A DNA stretch of 64,000 nt from Eunapius fragilis (lineage: Eukaryota; Porifera; Demospongiae; Spongillida; Spongillidae). Location of the stretch: positions 1,074,586 to 1,138,585 of the forward strand of contig OY811975.1 in the NCBI GenBank assembly GCA_963681505.1. The letters are read 5' to 3'. This document shows positions 36,061 through 48,072 of this stretch, piece by piece. Each line of letters begins with the position of its first letter. Positions within the stretch are counted from its first letter, which is position 1. Position numbers and translations under genes: made by a program. The notes under the pieces are model-generated. The model searched no databases. It saw nothing but the letters and a program-made list of their open reading frames with translations, and was not told where the DNA came from.

Positions 36061-36570
36061 TATAGCTGAAGAAATCAAATGTCGTATATAGATAGTCACT
36101 GCTCTATACTTCAGAAAACTTAGATTTTATGGCATATGTAACTGCAAAATCTGTACTGCAGTCTTTACTTTAACAATTCACACGTCCCCCTTGAAAGTAA
36201 GCACACATGCAGAGCTTGAAACACTGGATACTTCAAAAATACTTGTAATGAATCTCTGGTCTAGTTGAGCCGTATATCGGAGATAATGTATAGAGGGGTT
36301 GGAATGAATCAAGTGCTCAATACATTTCTACGATCGAGAGCCTCCGCGGGGCGATGGCATCTGGTGCACCTTTAAAGTATTATAAGGGGCGGATGGAGGA
36401 GCAGGAAACGAAGCCTTTCTGTTTGGTACTCGAGAAGTAAAGTGGGATTGATAGTGGGGATTAGCTAAGGATTTAGAATTTAGAAAAGGTGCATTGCAAT
36501 TAATAGCGCACGGCCGGCGACATTAAATGTAATCTACATGCATTGCGATTGATTCTACCGCCGATATTGA
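36061..36570. other. 3' flank of LLTP remnant
   Basis: This stretch is homologous to 16579-17092. No gene is seen. Confidence 0.5.
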
Positions 36571-36749
<179 letters not shown>

Positions 36750-36784
36750 TTCAGTAGTGGCTAACATCATTGGACAGAACGTGC

Positions 36785-38455
36785 CGCTTAATTAACTTCG
36801 TTCTGTATTCTTGCATGAGTGGCATGGAAATAAACTCGCGATGTAGCGCGCAATATCTTTATATTTCACCGAAAACGGCCATTTATACCGCTCGATTATA
36901 TCCCGATCGGTTGTCGCATGAGCTACCACTTTTGCTGTAACACGGTCCAATTGTGCATCTTCACTCATCTCACTGACTAATTCATCAGCTAATCCGGCCG
37001 GCTATAGTCGAAAGCGGGGCGCCAGGCGACACATTTCCGCACAAGTTCGCGTACGGTAGCATTCTGAAAGTTTCACCGCCTATTTTGCATGTGCATTGTT
37101 ATTCCAACGTTGTCATTACAAGCACGGGTATGTCCGCTTGGCAGTATGAATAAGCGGTAAGGATGTGAAATAGCATAGCGTACAAAAACATGACAGTTTA
37201 CTTACGCCAGCATATACATATACAGTGTATGTCACCAAAATGAATGTTTCATGCAGTTGCAAAATCACTGCAAATGACATTATAATAAAACAGAGTCTGC
37301 AAGTTTTTGTTGGCTTGGCTTTCGCTCCCTTGCTCCGCACTCTCCTGCTGCTTAAATAGCTTCCTTTGCTTCATCAGGATTTTTTAGTCCAGACATTATC
37401 CACATGCTCCAGGCTATGACACGCTTCAATACTCGAGTTCACCCTTGTTAGCCAATTACATTTGAGGTGGTCTAGCCTGCCCCCCTCTGCAGAGAGTTCT
37501 GTTTAAGAAACTGAATAATCATGTATTCCAATCCATGAAATCTCCCTCCTCCCAAGTAAATAAGGCTCGAATCCTTTCAGTTTTGCCCTCATGCATGCGC
37601 GGGTTCTTGCGGCATGGGTTCATCAATCCCTCCTAATGGTCTGGATTTGCATCTGGACTGCTATCCATCAGGCAGGTCATCCCCAGACTCAAAATGCTCA
37701 ACGAAGTCTATGGCCCGCCTCATCATGTCACTGGTGAGGTCTGCATGTGACAAGGGCCATCATGGGGCAATGTTAGTTAGCATGAGCATATGTTAGGTTG
37801 TGTTCCTGTTAGTAGTGTGTTAGTTTGTGCATTGTATATAAAGTATAAGTCTAGCTGTGTGCAATGTCCCAGTGCTTGTACACTTGTATTCTTATTTTGT
37901 TTTTTGTTTTTTACATTTAGTTTCTAAATAAAACAAACACAACTAGATATAATTCTTGTACTAATAATATTATAATATTATAATTGGAAGGACAAATATA
38001 AGTACAACATAAACCCATTACTACAGTTGTACTTATAAACACATCTAACCAGCCTCTAGTTCCACTAACCTACCCTTGGACAGCCTCCCTTAGTAATAAT
38101 ATATCAAATACATGACTGCATAGTACAATTATAGGGAATTGTTATATGACGTTATTACACAACTACAACTAAATCTACTATATATGCAATTCTACTCAAT
38201 ATAGCTCTGCATAGAGTTGGCCTTATAACGATAGGCCTAGGGACATGTTCACACTGCCATATAGATCCGTAATCACCCTGCATGGACATGCATGTGTTTA
38301 TTGGTTCTGGTGCAAACCCTGCGGGGACGACGTGCATGAGAAGTGCATGTGCTTCGGCTTCAACTGCTAGAGGCACACAGACCAATCCAAGTTTATTTAC
38401 ACTTCGGATCGTTTTATGTTGTTGCATGCACATATAGTAAACATGACATTATTTA
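36785..38455. repeat. Duplicated block copy C, partly inverted
   Basis: The stretch 36805-37225 is a diverged direct copy of 1-400. From about 37230 to 38455 the sequence matches about 370-1890 of block A as its reverse complement (for example ATGCATGCGCGGGTTCTTGC and TTAGTAATAATATATCAAAT), with the R2-like RT/CCHC core deleted. Open frames here are not considered genes. Confidence 0.85.
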
Positions 38456-38506
38456 TGCATACTACAAAACGGATGTGTTGGTGGCATATCGTGCACTCAC
38501 CAGTAA

Positions 38507-38515
38507 CTATATAAC
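38507..38515 (+). promoter_or_regulatory. Candidate TATA box before the first signal-peptide exon, copy C
   Basis: ACTATATAA lies about 55 bases upstream of the ATG at 38569, comparable with the layout in copy A. It is a short motif in AT-rich DNA. Confidence 0.35.
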
Positions 38516-38568
38516 TACTCGAAAAGTCACTGCTACAAATTTAGCCTGGCCCAATCGCAAAGACGGAG

Positions 38569-38664
38569 ATGGCCTCTTACTTGTCTCTCTGGTTTGCCGG
38601 CGTACTGCTGATCTGCCTTTGGCGAGGGACAAATTCAAAATACACAGCAACAGAAGAGTGTTCG
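38569..38664 (+). CDS. Upstream alternative signal-peptide exon of LLTP copy C
   Basis: This is a 96-nt open exon starting with ATG and ending at a GTAAAG donor, with the same length, phase and plan as exon 1 of copy A. It encodes a signal peptide (MASYLSLWFAGVLLICLWRG) and then SKYTATEECS. A second equivalent exon lies 1.8 kb downstream at 40377-40472. Either could splice to exon 2 at 40635. It may be an alternative first exon with its own promoter or a left-over of a lost gene copy whose later exons were deleted. Confidence 0.65.
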
Positions 38665-40264
38665 GTAAAGGAATCTGCATGTTTTATACCTTTGCATGCT
38701 GCATTTCTATAGTTTCATAGTATGCTAGTTAACAAAGCTAGCAGAGCGCTCGCCCACAAGAGCTGGAGTTATGCCCGACGTCCGTGTCTATACCCTGCGC
38801 CTGCATGGGCTTTGGGAGGTACCCTTTCGCCAATATGCACATGTTATGTATTCGTTCAATTAATACGGCGCCGAAGCGCTCAGCACGATCTATACATTAT
38901 CACTTGGCAGTGAAAGCCGGCCGGTTTGCGGCATGTTGTTGTGCTGAGCATGAGCTAGTGGTGGATTTAGATTGATAGAGGTAATTTGCGGCCTATATTC
39001 CAATGTACGTGTACATGTACGGAAATGTTTCTAGTCACAACAGCGGTGGTTTTCCCGTCATTAAGTTTCAATGCATACAGTTTTTTTTTTAATTTTAACT
39101 TGAAGTCGTTGAGAAACTTATTCATTTATTTGCGAGCCCGACACACTGATCCGTTTGCCTGGAGCACAGCACAGTCAACTGTTTTCCTTTAGCCTCGTCA
39201 TGTGCACTTTGATGAACTGCCTCTAATAGTGGCGGGTCCAGAATCTCGACGAGGGTGTGCAATATTCTGCAAGAGGTGAGTATCTTCTGTATGAGGGCGA
39301 AGCCCACCTCAACAACTCTGCCCGAGGTAACCGCGTGCCCCAGCTGTCCCTATGATTAAATCAATATCAACTGGGTACTTAGTACAACTGACGTGTGAAA
39401 TATAATGATAAACGGACTCTCTGGGTCTGACTCGTTTAATTAAGAACAGATGCTGATAATTAGAACTCTAATTTTGCGATAAACAATTTATATATTCTTA
39501 CCGTACCCAAATTCTTACATATTTAAAAAGGTGTTTGATAATGAACGAACTATCGATTCCAATATAAATTACTTAAGCAGCACCGAAGGAGAAACGTAAA
39601 CCGGTTATTCGAATATACATTTTTAGACGGATTTTTCCGAATAATGCCTCTTTAGTATTCGAACCGTTAGGTTTTTGCGAGTATCCGAATAACCGGAATA
39701 ACCTGATATTGGCTGATAACCGGTTACATAGGGACACATATGTTCTGCATTCAAACTATGTACAACGCGGAAAGCATGCAAACAGAAATGAGCTCAATCA
39801 ATAGGGGGACCTAAGGGGGGACACAGTTAGAGTATGGCCGTAGCCAGGGGGTGATTTTGGGAGGGATAAATATAGTTTCCAGCCCCAGCTCCCCCCCCAC
39901 CCCCCCCCCCGCCTACGGGGCATTGGTCTAAGAGCAACTGAGAAGAATTGCTGTGAAGACCGGCTGTCATGTTTTTAGATGTCCCCCAAATCTGTTACAG
40001 GATGATCACAGTCTGTAACAGAATAGACACATTCCGTAACAGGTTTGGGGACACCAAAAAAACATGGCCGCCGATCTTCTCGGGATGGCACAGAAATTCC
40101 TATAGGACTATGATTCAGGCCGGACGTGTATACCCAGGACCGGGTTGGCGATGTTTTGTGTTATTCGGTATTTGTGTTTGCACCTTTGATACGTATACAG
40201 CCATGTTGGCTTTGCACGTGGGTCAACTTGTTTGCGCAGATCAGAATTGCAGTATGCAGTACAT
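38665..40264. other. Region between the two signal-peptide exons
   Basis: This stretch holds a C-rich patch with GGCCGTAGCCAG-like and GCCTACGGG-like ends (about 39833-39922), which may be another small TIR element, and CCGAATAACCGG repeats near 39600-39730. No exon equivalent to LLTP exons 2-15 is seen here. Confidence 0.5.
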
Positions 40265-40275
40265 GTATATATAAG
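40265..40275 (+). promoter_or_regulatory. Candidate TATA box before the second signal-peptide exon
   Basis: GTATATATAAG lies 100 bases upstream of the ATG at 40377 and matches the TATA consensus well. Confidence 0.45.
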
Positions 40276-41254
40276 CAATAAGCAGTCTGGCTCCAGCACA
40301 TACCGCACAATTGGTCGTACATAATAATTATAAGCCAAACGACAGTATAGACATGCTAAGGAGACGATATCACTTTATGGCCACTGGTTTGGCTGCTCTT
40401 GCTACAGTGCTGCTGATCTGCCAGTTGTGGAGACGGACAGAATCAAAATACATAGCAACAGAGGCGTGTTCGGTGAGATTGCTCATGCAAGAGACGTCCA
40501 TAGTTGCATCATGCATGTGCATGCAATTGCTGGCGCAGGGTGCATCCATGTGCGTGTGCATGATGATTTCGTTAAGTCATATTGATATACATCCCTCATG
40601 CATTTTTACATCCATGCTGGCACAGAACACACAGCGCTGTGTGTACTCGTACTCGGCAACGTTGGTGAAGGTGATGGGCGGAACCCAATCGCAGCTCGTT
40701 GCCAGCTCCATTGTCAGAGCTGGATGTGAATCAGGTAAGGGTTTTGTGCCATCCATATGTGTTGGGCCAGTAAAAAGAAAGTGAGGCAAGATAGCGGCAC
40801 AGCGACCAATGGGCAGTGGCAATTTTAACTCATATTAGTTTTAGCAAGGGTATAAATGGCTACAAAATCCAAACTGAAAGTGCACACATGCAGCAACGTG
40901 ATCTTCTTGTTGCTTCCAATTTTTATAGTGGGCACATTTAATGAACTAAAGGCGACCAGAATCTGCATTGACCTCGAGAACACCACCGTTTCACCACAGC
41001 AGGTCCTGCGTGGAGAAGGGTAAGCAGTAAAGTTGTATATAAATTGACGTTGCTTGGAGAATAGGAAATTATTTCGTTCCAACACAAAAGCATGCATACC
41101 ACACGCGTACATGCTGAACTTTCCAAAGATGCTATTGTTTCAGAATGCGTTAAATCATCTTTTATTTAATTTTCTGGTAGCATGTATACCAGCTGGAAGT
41201 AGAGAGCTAAACTCCACCGGTACCCTATGACTGCCAAGGGCCGTAACATGAAAG

Positions 41255-41660
41255 CAAAGAACTATTAATGAATACCCCCATATCGGAAGTTTCGTTAAAA
41301 CTTCCATATAGGATTTGACCCCGACTATGAATGTCATTTAAAAAAACGCGACCCGTCTGTAACAACACTCCCGACGATCGGATCGTGTAGCTTGTTTTAG
41401 CAATCGATCTAGAAGTCAAAAATGAGTAGTTTCGTTTTTGTTTCATGTCGCTGAACCGCGTGGTTGTTGAGAACAAGAGTGTACTGCCCGTCCTCGTACC
41501 CAGTCTCGGAACAAGGGGCGGGTCGTCTTCTTCTTCTCCTCCTTCTTCTTGGCAACGCATAACTCAGGACAGGAACATTTCTAAGCGATGAAAATTTCAC
41601 CAATAGCTTCAGAATCGGCTGGAGGACTCGCTTTTATATAATATAATACTTTGATAAACA
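41255..41660 (-). repeat. Interspersed repeat, family 2, copy 2
   Basis: The reverse complement matches 21415-21800 (CTCCAGC, ACGATCCGATCGTC, CCTGTCC). It is located inside LLTP copy C intron 3. Confidence 0.65.
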
Positions 41661-41724
41661 ATCGACTATCAGCCTCCTATGTCTTGTATATTATAATTAC
41701 GGTATCTAAAGATAAACGGCATGT

Positions 41725-41734
41725 GTATAAATAG
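41725..41734 (+). promoter_or_regulatory. Candidate TATA box before the 34-codon ORF
   Basis: GTATAAATAG lies 85 bases upstream of the ATG at 41819, inside LLTP copy C intron 3. Confidence 0.4.
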
Positions 41735-41818
41735 CAAAACAAGTAGAGAAAAACTCATTGGTGATTCGATCGTCGTTTGTTGTGCTACTTTTTTGTTAGT
41801 GAAGTTGTTTTTATCAAA

Positions 41819-41923
41819 ATGCCTTCACGTCAAGAAAAGAAACGAGCGAAACGACGTGAGAAATACCTTCAAGTTCGAGACGATGTTTTAGAATTGGGTT
41901 ACTTGGGTATGAAAAAAAATTAA
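41819..41923 (+). pseudogene. Short Lys/Arg-rich ORF cut off by a MITE
   Basis: The ATG at 41819 opens a 34-residue frame starting MPSRQEKKRAKRREKYLQVR, followed by a TAA seven bases before the MITE at 41930. A good TATA box lies upstream. The sequence reads like the N-terminal exon of a longer basic protein; similar KREKY-type N-termini occur in repetitive sponge and cnidarian proteins (from memory, uncertain). The sequence after the MITE does not continue it. It is probably a mobile-element or captured-gene fragment. Confidence 0.4.
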
Positions 41924-41929
41924 GAAAAC

Positions 41930-42211
41930 AAGTAAATAAAAACATTCTCTACGAGAAAGTTGGTGGGATATAGGATTTGATTATGACATTGGTGGTGTAA
42001 AAAGCAAGGAAACAAGGTCTTATCAGAAGGGAAAATGTCATAGTCCTATATTTAGCACATTTCTAGGGCATGTGTTGTTTGTGTGCTAAATATAGGACTA
42101 TGACATTTTCCCTTCTGATAAGACCTTGTTTCCTTGCTTTTTACACCACCAATGTCATAATCAAATCCTATATCCCACCAACTTTCTCGTAGAGAATGTT
42201 TTTATTGACTT
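41930..42211. repeat. Fold-back MITE, family 1, copy 5 (perfect arms)
   Basis: Arms 41930-42059 and 42082-42211 are complementary over about 130 bases with at most one mismatch, separated by a 22-base loop. This is the least decayed member. It lies inside LLTP copy C intron 3, so the pre-mRNA could fold into a long hairpin. Confidence 0.95.
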
Positions 42212-43330
42212 GTACATATATGGAACAGATTCGCACAAAATGCGTGATACATCGTATAAATTATACTATAATATATAGGAAATGGTTACAAATTGTATTT
42301 ACGTTTGAATCGCATATTTCCGAACGGTAAACGCTATTGATATTCTATTTTTGTCCCTTCATAAAAAACCATTTCTCTACAATGGAAAGTAGGTCTTCCA
42401 CTGCAGCTTTGCAGCAATACTGCATGCAACTTCATAAATTCTCCTGGAGTAAGCGAATCGCTTCGAATTCGGCTAACAGGCAAAGAGGCCATTTATCTAA
42501 ATACTCGATTTGTTCTGTTCTTTCATTTTTAACTCACCCGTTAAGAAGATTTATAGCTGCGCAAAGTGCGTGCACATTTTTCCGCGTTCGAGCCAAGTAC
42601 CGCGCGCCATGCATTCGTATTTGGGAGGCGCGGATGCTATAAGTCACCGACACTATTCTGGCGCGAAAATGTGCATGTAAATGTACACAGCTTTATCTTT
42701 GTAACAGATAAAGATAAATGCTAAAAATTAACGAATAGAACTAAATCAAGCCGGGTCATCGGTATTCAGGCCTGCATCATTCGCAATTGGTTCTCACACA
42801 ACACTAACTGGGCATGCATGGTTAAAGTGCATACCATCCTTATTTCAATTCATTGTATAACTAGGTCACAAATTAACAATCCAAAGCATGCTGCATGATG
42901 GCACATAGGTGGCGAGACCATCTCATTATACTCACAATGGCGTTCTACCAGTGTGTGAGAAAACGGATAATGCATGTCATGAACTTCTGAATCACATGCA
43001 AGAATGTTTCCATATCCAGTTTTTTAATATTTCTGCTTTAACAGCATCCTTTTGAGCCTTCGAAAATGCAAGGGAAAACGAATACGCTCCTTTGATACAA
43101 CATGAAGGTTCATGCATAACTATAGTCTGTACTATACCGGCTAGGTGACCACTTTTAGACTACTGCAGTGTGCTTCTTTACTGATATAGGCATGCGTGCT
43201 AGAATTACCACACACATAGATCGCGGCGGCATGTTGATACGTAAGTTTTATTTATATTAAGGATTGGTAATCTTTAGACTTGGTGGGGTGAATCCATAAA
43301 TGGTAATCTAACGATGTTATACAATCGCAG
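42212..43330. other. Remainder of LLTP copy C intron 3
   Basis: This stretch is AT-rich, with no recognisable feature. Open frames in it show no known motif. Confidence 0.5.
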
Positions 43331-46175
43331 GCTGACGCTCACGTCAGGTGCAGCCGATGAACTGCTAAAGGACCCATTTTGTTTCATCCAAACATCAGAT
43401 GGGAAGGTCGTATCAGTACAACACAAGCCCAATGAAAATATATCAGCCACCAACTTCAAGAAAGGAATAGCGGCTGCTTTTCAAGCAAACTTTAAAAGAA
43501 CCACCAAGGAGATTGAAGAAGATACTCAATCCAAGCATGTTGCACATTACAGGTGAGGTAATTGAGGTGTTGAATTACGAAGGTGTATAAATTATTGCAA
43601 CACTTAGCTATGAACCAACTGATGAAGATCATATGATCATGTATCGTAAAGTTAATTCTGAAAGTGTAATTCAGTTTATGTCTAACGAGTTGAATAGAAG
43701 ACCAGTGGGCATCATAAAATCAGAAGTCGTTGAATACAAAAGAGGAACCATGCTAAGTTCCAGTGGCACTGTCAAAATAACAGTGAATGGACCAGTTCAG
43801 CCAAGCCCCCTCTATGGTGAATCATTTTCTGATGAGATCTCCACCTATGATGAGTCATTTGGCACCAGTGAACTCAGTGGTTCTGGACAGTACTCTCTAA
43901 AGTTGGAGAAGTGCTACCCCAAGCCATCTGTAGTCAGAAGAAGCACGATTGATGCAGAGCTAACTGAGAGCAGCATATTTGCTACTGTTCATAATGGTAA
44001 CCATCACCCACATAGAAGTTCGACTTCAATGCACCGCAATAATTTATGTCCCCAAACCCTTTCTCGCAAAACACTTTACCTCCCACCATCATGCATCATC
44101 AGGTGAAGGGCCCAGAAATACAGTTTTTGCCCAACTACGAAATAACAATCCATCAATCAGGCCACACCTAATTCACCTTCACAAAAATCTGTCAGACACA
44201 AATACAAGTAAGCAATAGTGAGAACACGTACCCTTTTGAAATGCTGACTGTTTCATTGTCTAGGACACCTGGTCAGCAATTTGCTTAGATTGGAGTCTAA
44301 AAATGGGCACTCACCTGGTGTAGTACCAGCTCTCACAGAAGTCATGGACTACATCAGCATGGTAAAAAAAATTATTACACTTCTTAACTACCAACAAGCT
44401 GTTGGTGTGATTAGAATCTAACATGTACATGCTGTTCTTCACATAGCTTGCCAATTCAACTAGTGAGGAGGACATTGAAATGAGAGTTTTTCTTTACTCT
44501 CTCCTTGGTGCAGAAGGAAGTATTGAGTCACAACAGGTATCTAGTTTGAACTGGTGCATGCATACATGATGTCATAGCTTATCCTTCATGTCTATATTGA
44601 TGCAGGCTCTGTTGAAAGCCATTCAGAGTACCAAGGACCAGAAGGAAAGGAATACTCTCTCTGTGCTCTTAGCATTTGTTGAGAAAGTTCATCCTGATAC
44701 ATTGTCACTAATAGAGACTCTCATTGCTTCCAGTGATGACCCAACAGACACTCTCATCCTCTCCTATGGTGCACTGGCCTCATCTCTGCCACCTCAACAG
44801 AAAGATCAGGTGGTACACTTTCTAGCGAACAGCATCAACCAAACAAATGATCCATCAATCCTGGTCCATTACATCCACTCCTTAGGAAACACTCAATCCC
44901 AAATGATCAAAGAAGTACTTCTTAATCTTCTAACTCATGGCAACCCAACTGTCCGATTGGCCACAGTGTATGCACTGAGGTACAGTACTGGCTCTGTGGA
45001 TGTTCAGAATGCCCTCCAATATGCACTTGAGTCATATCCATCAGATGATCTCACAGAGATGGTATTACGTTCAATTATAGCAGGAGCAGAGTCAGACGTA
45101 CCCCCAATCAATGACAGATTGTTTGAGACAATACTGACTGCTTCTAGAGGGAACAACACTGAGCTAAGGATGCAGCTAGCATACTACATACACTTGCTGG
45201 GCCCTAAGGCACCTAACCATTGGTTGGTTCTCCTCCAAAGTCACTAGACGAAAAGAGGTACTACTTGGAATGAAAATAATGGAGAATACAATATGGTGCA
45301 AGATTTAAATACCAGGAATCTTGACATTCAGTCCTACCCCATGCATCATGCATACATATGGGAAAAGAAGTTTGGAGTGCCTGAGCTGAATTTGGGAGCT
45401 GCCTTTGGTGCATTTGCTGGATTTGGAGGTGAAGACAATCCCAGCAGTTTTAAACTGTTTGCTAAGGGTGTGGCTCGAGCCACTGCATTTGGTCATTCCA
45501 AAACCTTCTTTGAAGCTTTGTTGTCAAGTGAAAACAAACCTGGGGAGACACAAATTAACAACAGGCTATACGTCAGCCTTGTTGGAAAAGTGCTCGTTGA
45601 CTACAGCAAAGAGATTCCATTATGCAAATCATGGAAATATCCTCTTTATAGAAGCCCGGAGTATACTCTGATGGAACATTCAGCACCACTGTTCATATAT
45701 ATTGCAGTGTTGAAATTTGAAGTATCTCTAAAAACCCAGCTTGGTGTGGAGGCAGATTTGGGAGCTTGCATAGACCAATGTGCCTCAGTTAAAGGAGCAC
45801 TAATACCATCATTAACACTATCTGCTTCTGCTGGGGCTTCTGCATCCCTTCTTGTAGGTCACATGATACTCTGCCATAACTCAACTTCATGCAATTTTAT
45901 TTCTCTCATAGGAGATAGTTAAGGGAGGAATTTCCTTAACTGCTAGTTTCATGTATCAGGTTACCTTGGAGCTGTCTGGTGATTATAAGCTTTACAATGG
46001 GCCGGTCCAGTTCTGTTTACGTTTGCTTCATGGCTTACCTGACAACAAACTCAGCATATATCCTTACTATCAAGTACGCAGTATTCGTTGGTGCGATGGC
46101 CCAAATGTTCCATTTGTAAGCACTCAGCCATAATTATCATACCCTGCATACTCTTGATTTTTCTTATTGTACTAG

Positions 46176-46790
46176 CCTTGCGGTTTCAACATGTGCAATG
46201 GAAAAATTCACTTTGTATGTCATTAGTGCTTCTAATTTATTCCTCTCAATTCACTCCTTCCCCATACTTTGTTGCAAGCCTTGTGGGATCAAGTTCTGCA
46301 GCGGGAGTTGGGGCATCTCTTTTGTTAGTGCCATGTTTTTTATGTGTTTCTGGAATTAATCACATTATCATATTTAACCCTATCCATTGATCAGCCCTGT
46401 GGCGTCAACATGTGTGACAAAGACGTGTCTGTTGTAAGTGCACAGCAAATTTAACTAACTGGAATGTATGCTTCGTTATTTCTATTCAGCCATGTGGAGT
46501 GAAAATATGCCACAAACCAATTCCTTATGTACGTTGTCGTTACATGCATGTAGAACGTCATTAGTTGTAGTTAACAAGATTCTATAGAGTTAATGTAAAT
46601 TATTCGTGAAACTATTCAGCCATTTCACGGGCCGCCTTAACTTTAGTTTCAGCCATGCGGGTTCTCTTGGAGTGGCAAGCACAAGTGGGAGGCGGCCTCG
46701 AAGGAATGGAGTTTGCCAAGTATGCCAACGTCACCCCTGTGGGAGAAGTGCACTAATGAAGAACGCCAATGCCCTCCGCTACTAGAATGA
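46176..46790 (+). other. Micro-exon array of LLTP copy C (PCG-x-x-x-C modules)
   Basis: The modules read PCGFNMCNGKIHF, PCGIKFCSGSWGISF, PCGVNMCDKDVSV and PCGVKICHKPIPY, from exons of 39, 45, 39 and 39 nt. A last exon starting PCGFSWSGKHKWE follows. All are in phase 0, and each is preceded by AG and followed by GT. The Cys/Gly positions are kept, while the other residues differ greatly from copy A and are far less basic. Confidence 0.85.
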
Positions 46791-46991
46791 TTTTTAATAT
46801 TTATGTAATATAGCGTGAGAAATAGATTACAACTTGGTTAGCAATATAACATTCCCGACACGAGATGTAGGAAAGTGGAGGAGGAAGAGGATTAGGAAGA
46901 AAAAGAAAAATAACTTTCTGCATGCGCTAGATCTATCCTCGCAACTTATGAATTCATGCAGAGTGTATTTTATAAATCGAGAAAAATCAAA

Positions 46992-46997
46992 AATAAA
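46992..46997 (+). terminator. Candidate polyadenylation signal of LLTP copy C
   Basis: AATAAA lies about 200 bases after the stop codon at 46790. It is the first such hexamer downstream. Confidence 0.45.
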
Positions 46998-47321
46998 GCC
47001 TCGATCATACCTTTCGATGTAAGGAGAGGTACTATGATAAGGAAAATAGAACAACTATCACGAAAGAGGAAGCATTAAGAGATTAGAAAGAAGTCAGCTT
47101 TAATGTAGCCTCACACTCTATACAAACTATTGCATCTGGATTCTTGCTTGATGTCAAGTTAGATGCAATGCCTAATGGCTTTGCTTGGATTTTCATTATG
47201 TAATACTATATATCTTGGATAGACCTCATTGATACCAGTACTAATACAGTTATGCTAGCACCTACATAACATAGGTCTAAGTTTCATTTATATATGGCAA
47301 CTAAAACTGGGGTGCTTAATG

Positions 47322-48072
47322 TCTATTGTCCTGAGTGTCCACCCGGGGGTACATTTGGACACCCGGGTGGACAGCAAAAAAAGTTTTTGCCGTTCGGTCA
47401 TGGAAGGGACCTAGTGGCATTTAACGGTACCGGCTTATAGAACAAGTCTTTCTAGGATCGGGCCGAGATAAGTAAGGCTTAAATCCTTTCGATACCCGTA
47501 AAACGAGCCGTGCTAGCGGACCTACCCATTACGCTCCGTGCGGTACGTACATATCGTATACGAGCTACGTAAGGTAAGTTTTTTTGACAACGTTCATACA
47601 GATAGTAAAATAGCTGTTACTAGTGTTTGTCAACAAAAGGTTCAGCTGTCTGTTTAGGCCTATGTTTAAAAGGTCATGTACGAGTATAGTCTATACGCGT
47701 ACATGTTCTTTTAAACCTAAGCAGACAGCTGAAAGCTCTCTATCACCTTTTGTTGACAAACACTAGTCCAGAGAAACAGCTATTTTACTATCTGTATGAA
47801 CGTTGGCAAAAAAAACTTACCTTACGTAGCTCGTATACGATATGTACGTACCGCACGGAGCATAATGGATAGGTCCGCTAGCACGGCTCGTTTTACGGGT
47901 ATCGAAAGGATTTAAGCCTTACTTATCTCGGCCCGATCCTAAAAAGACTTGTTCTATAAGCCAGTACCGTTAAATGCCACTAGGTCCCTTCCATGACCGA
48001 ACGGCAAAAACTTTTTTTGCTGCCCACCCGGGTGTCCAATTGTACCCCCGGGTGGACACTCAGGACAATAGA
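47322..48072. repeat. 751-bp palindromic fold-back element
   Basis: The two halves are near-perfect reverse complements (outer ends TCTATTGTCCTGAGTGTCC and its complement), with the centre near 47690. Each terminus contains a smaller palindrome, GTCCACCCGGG...CCCGGGTGGAC (47337-47373 and 48023-48058). One short indel (GATAGAGAGCTT near 47738) distinguishes the arms. No ORF spans it meaningfully. It is likely a non-autonomous DNA element. Confidence 0.93.

Larger units (their letters stand above)
40377..46790 (+). pseudogene. Large-lipid-transfer-protein-like secreted protein, copy C (one internal stop)
   Basis: Fifteen exons: 40377-40472, 40635-40734, 40929-41019, 43331-43552, 43608-43996, 44103-44207, 44264-44361, 44447-44536, 44606-45853, 45912-46115, 46176-46214, 46279-46323, 46395-46433, 46490-46528 and 46653-46790. 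They total 981 codons with consistent phases. Organisation is as in copy A: signal peptide (ALATVLLICQL), N-terminal barrel-like part, alpha-superhelix (IETLIASSDDPTDTLILSYG), unrecognised Gly/Ala/Ser-rich part (LTLSASAGASASLL), and Cys-rich micro-exon tail. Exon 9 carries TAG at 45245-45247 (codon 611), where copy A has CTG. This is a different position from the copy A stops, so the copies were disabled independently, or one allele or base call is wrong. The TGA at 46788 is the natural end. The large intron 3 contains an interspersed repeat, a 34-codon ORF and a perfect fold-back MITE. A lipid-carrier role is inferred from the family only. Confidence 0.82.
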
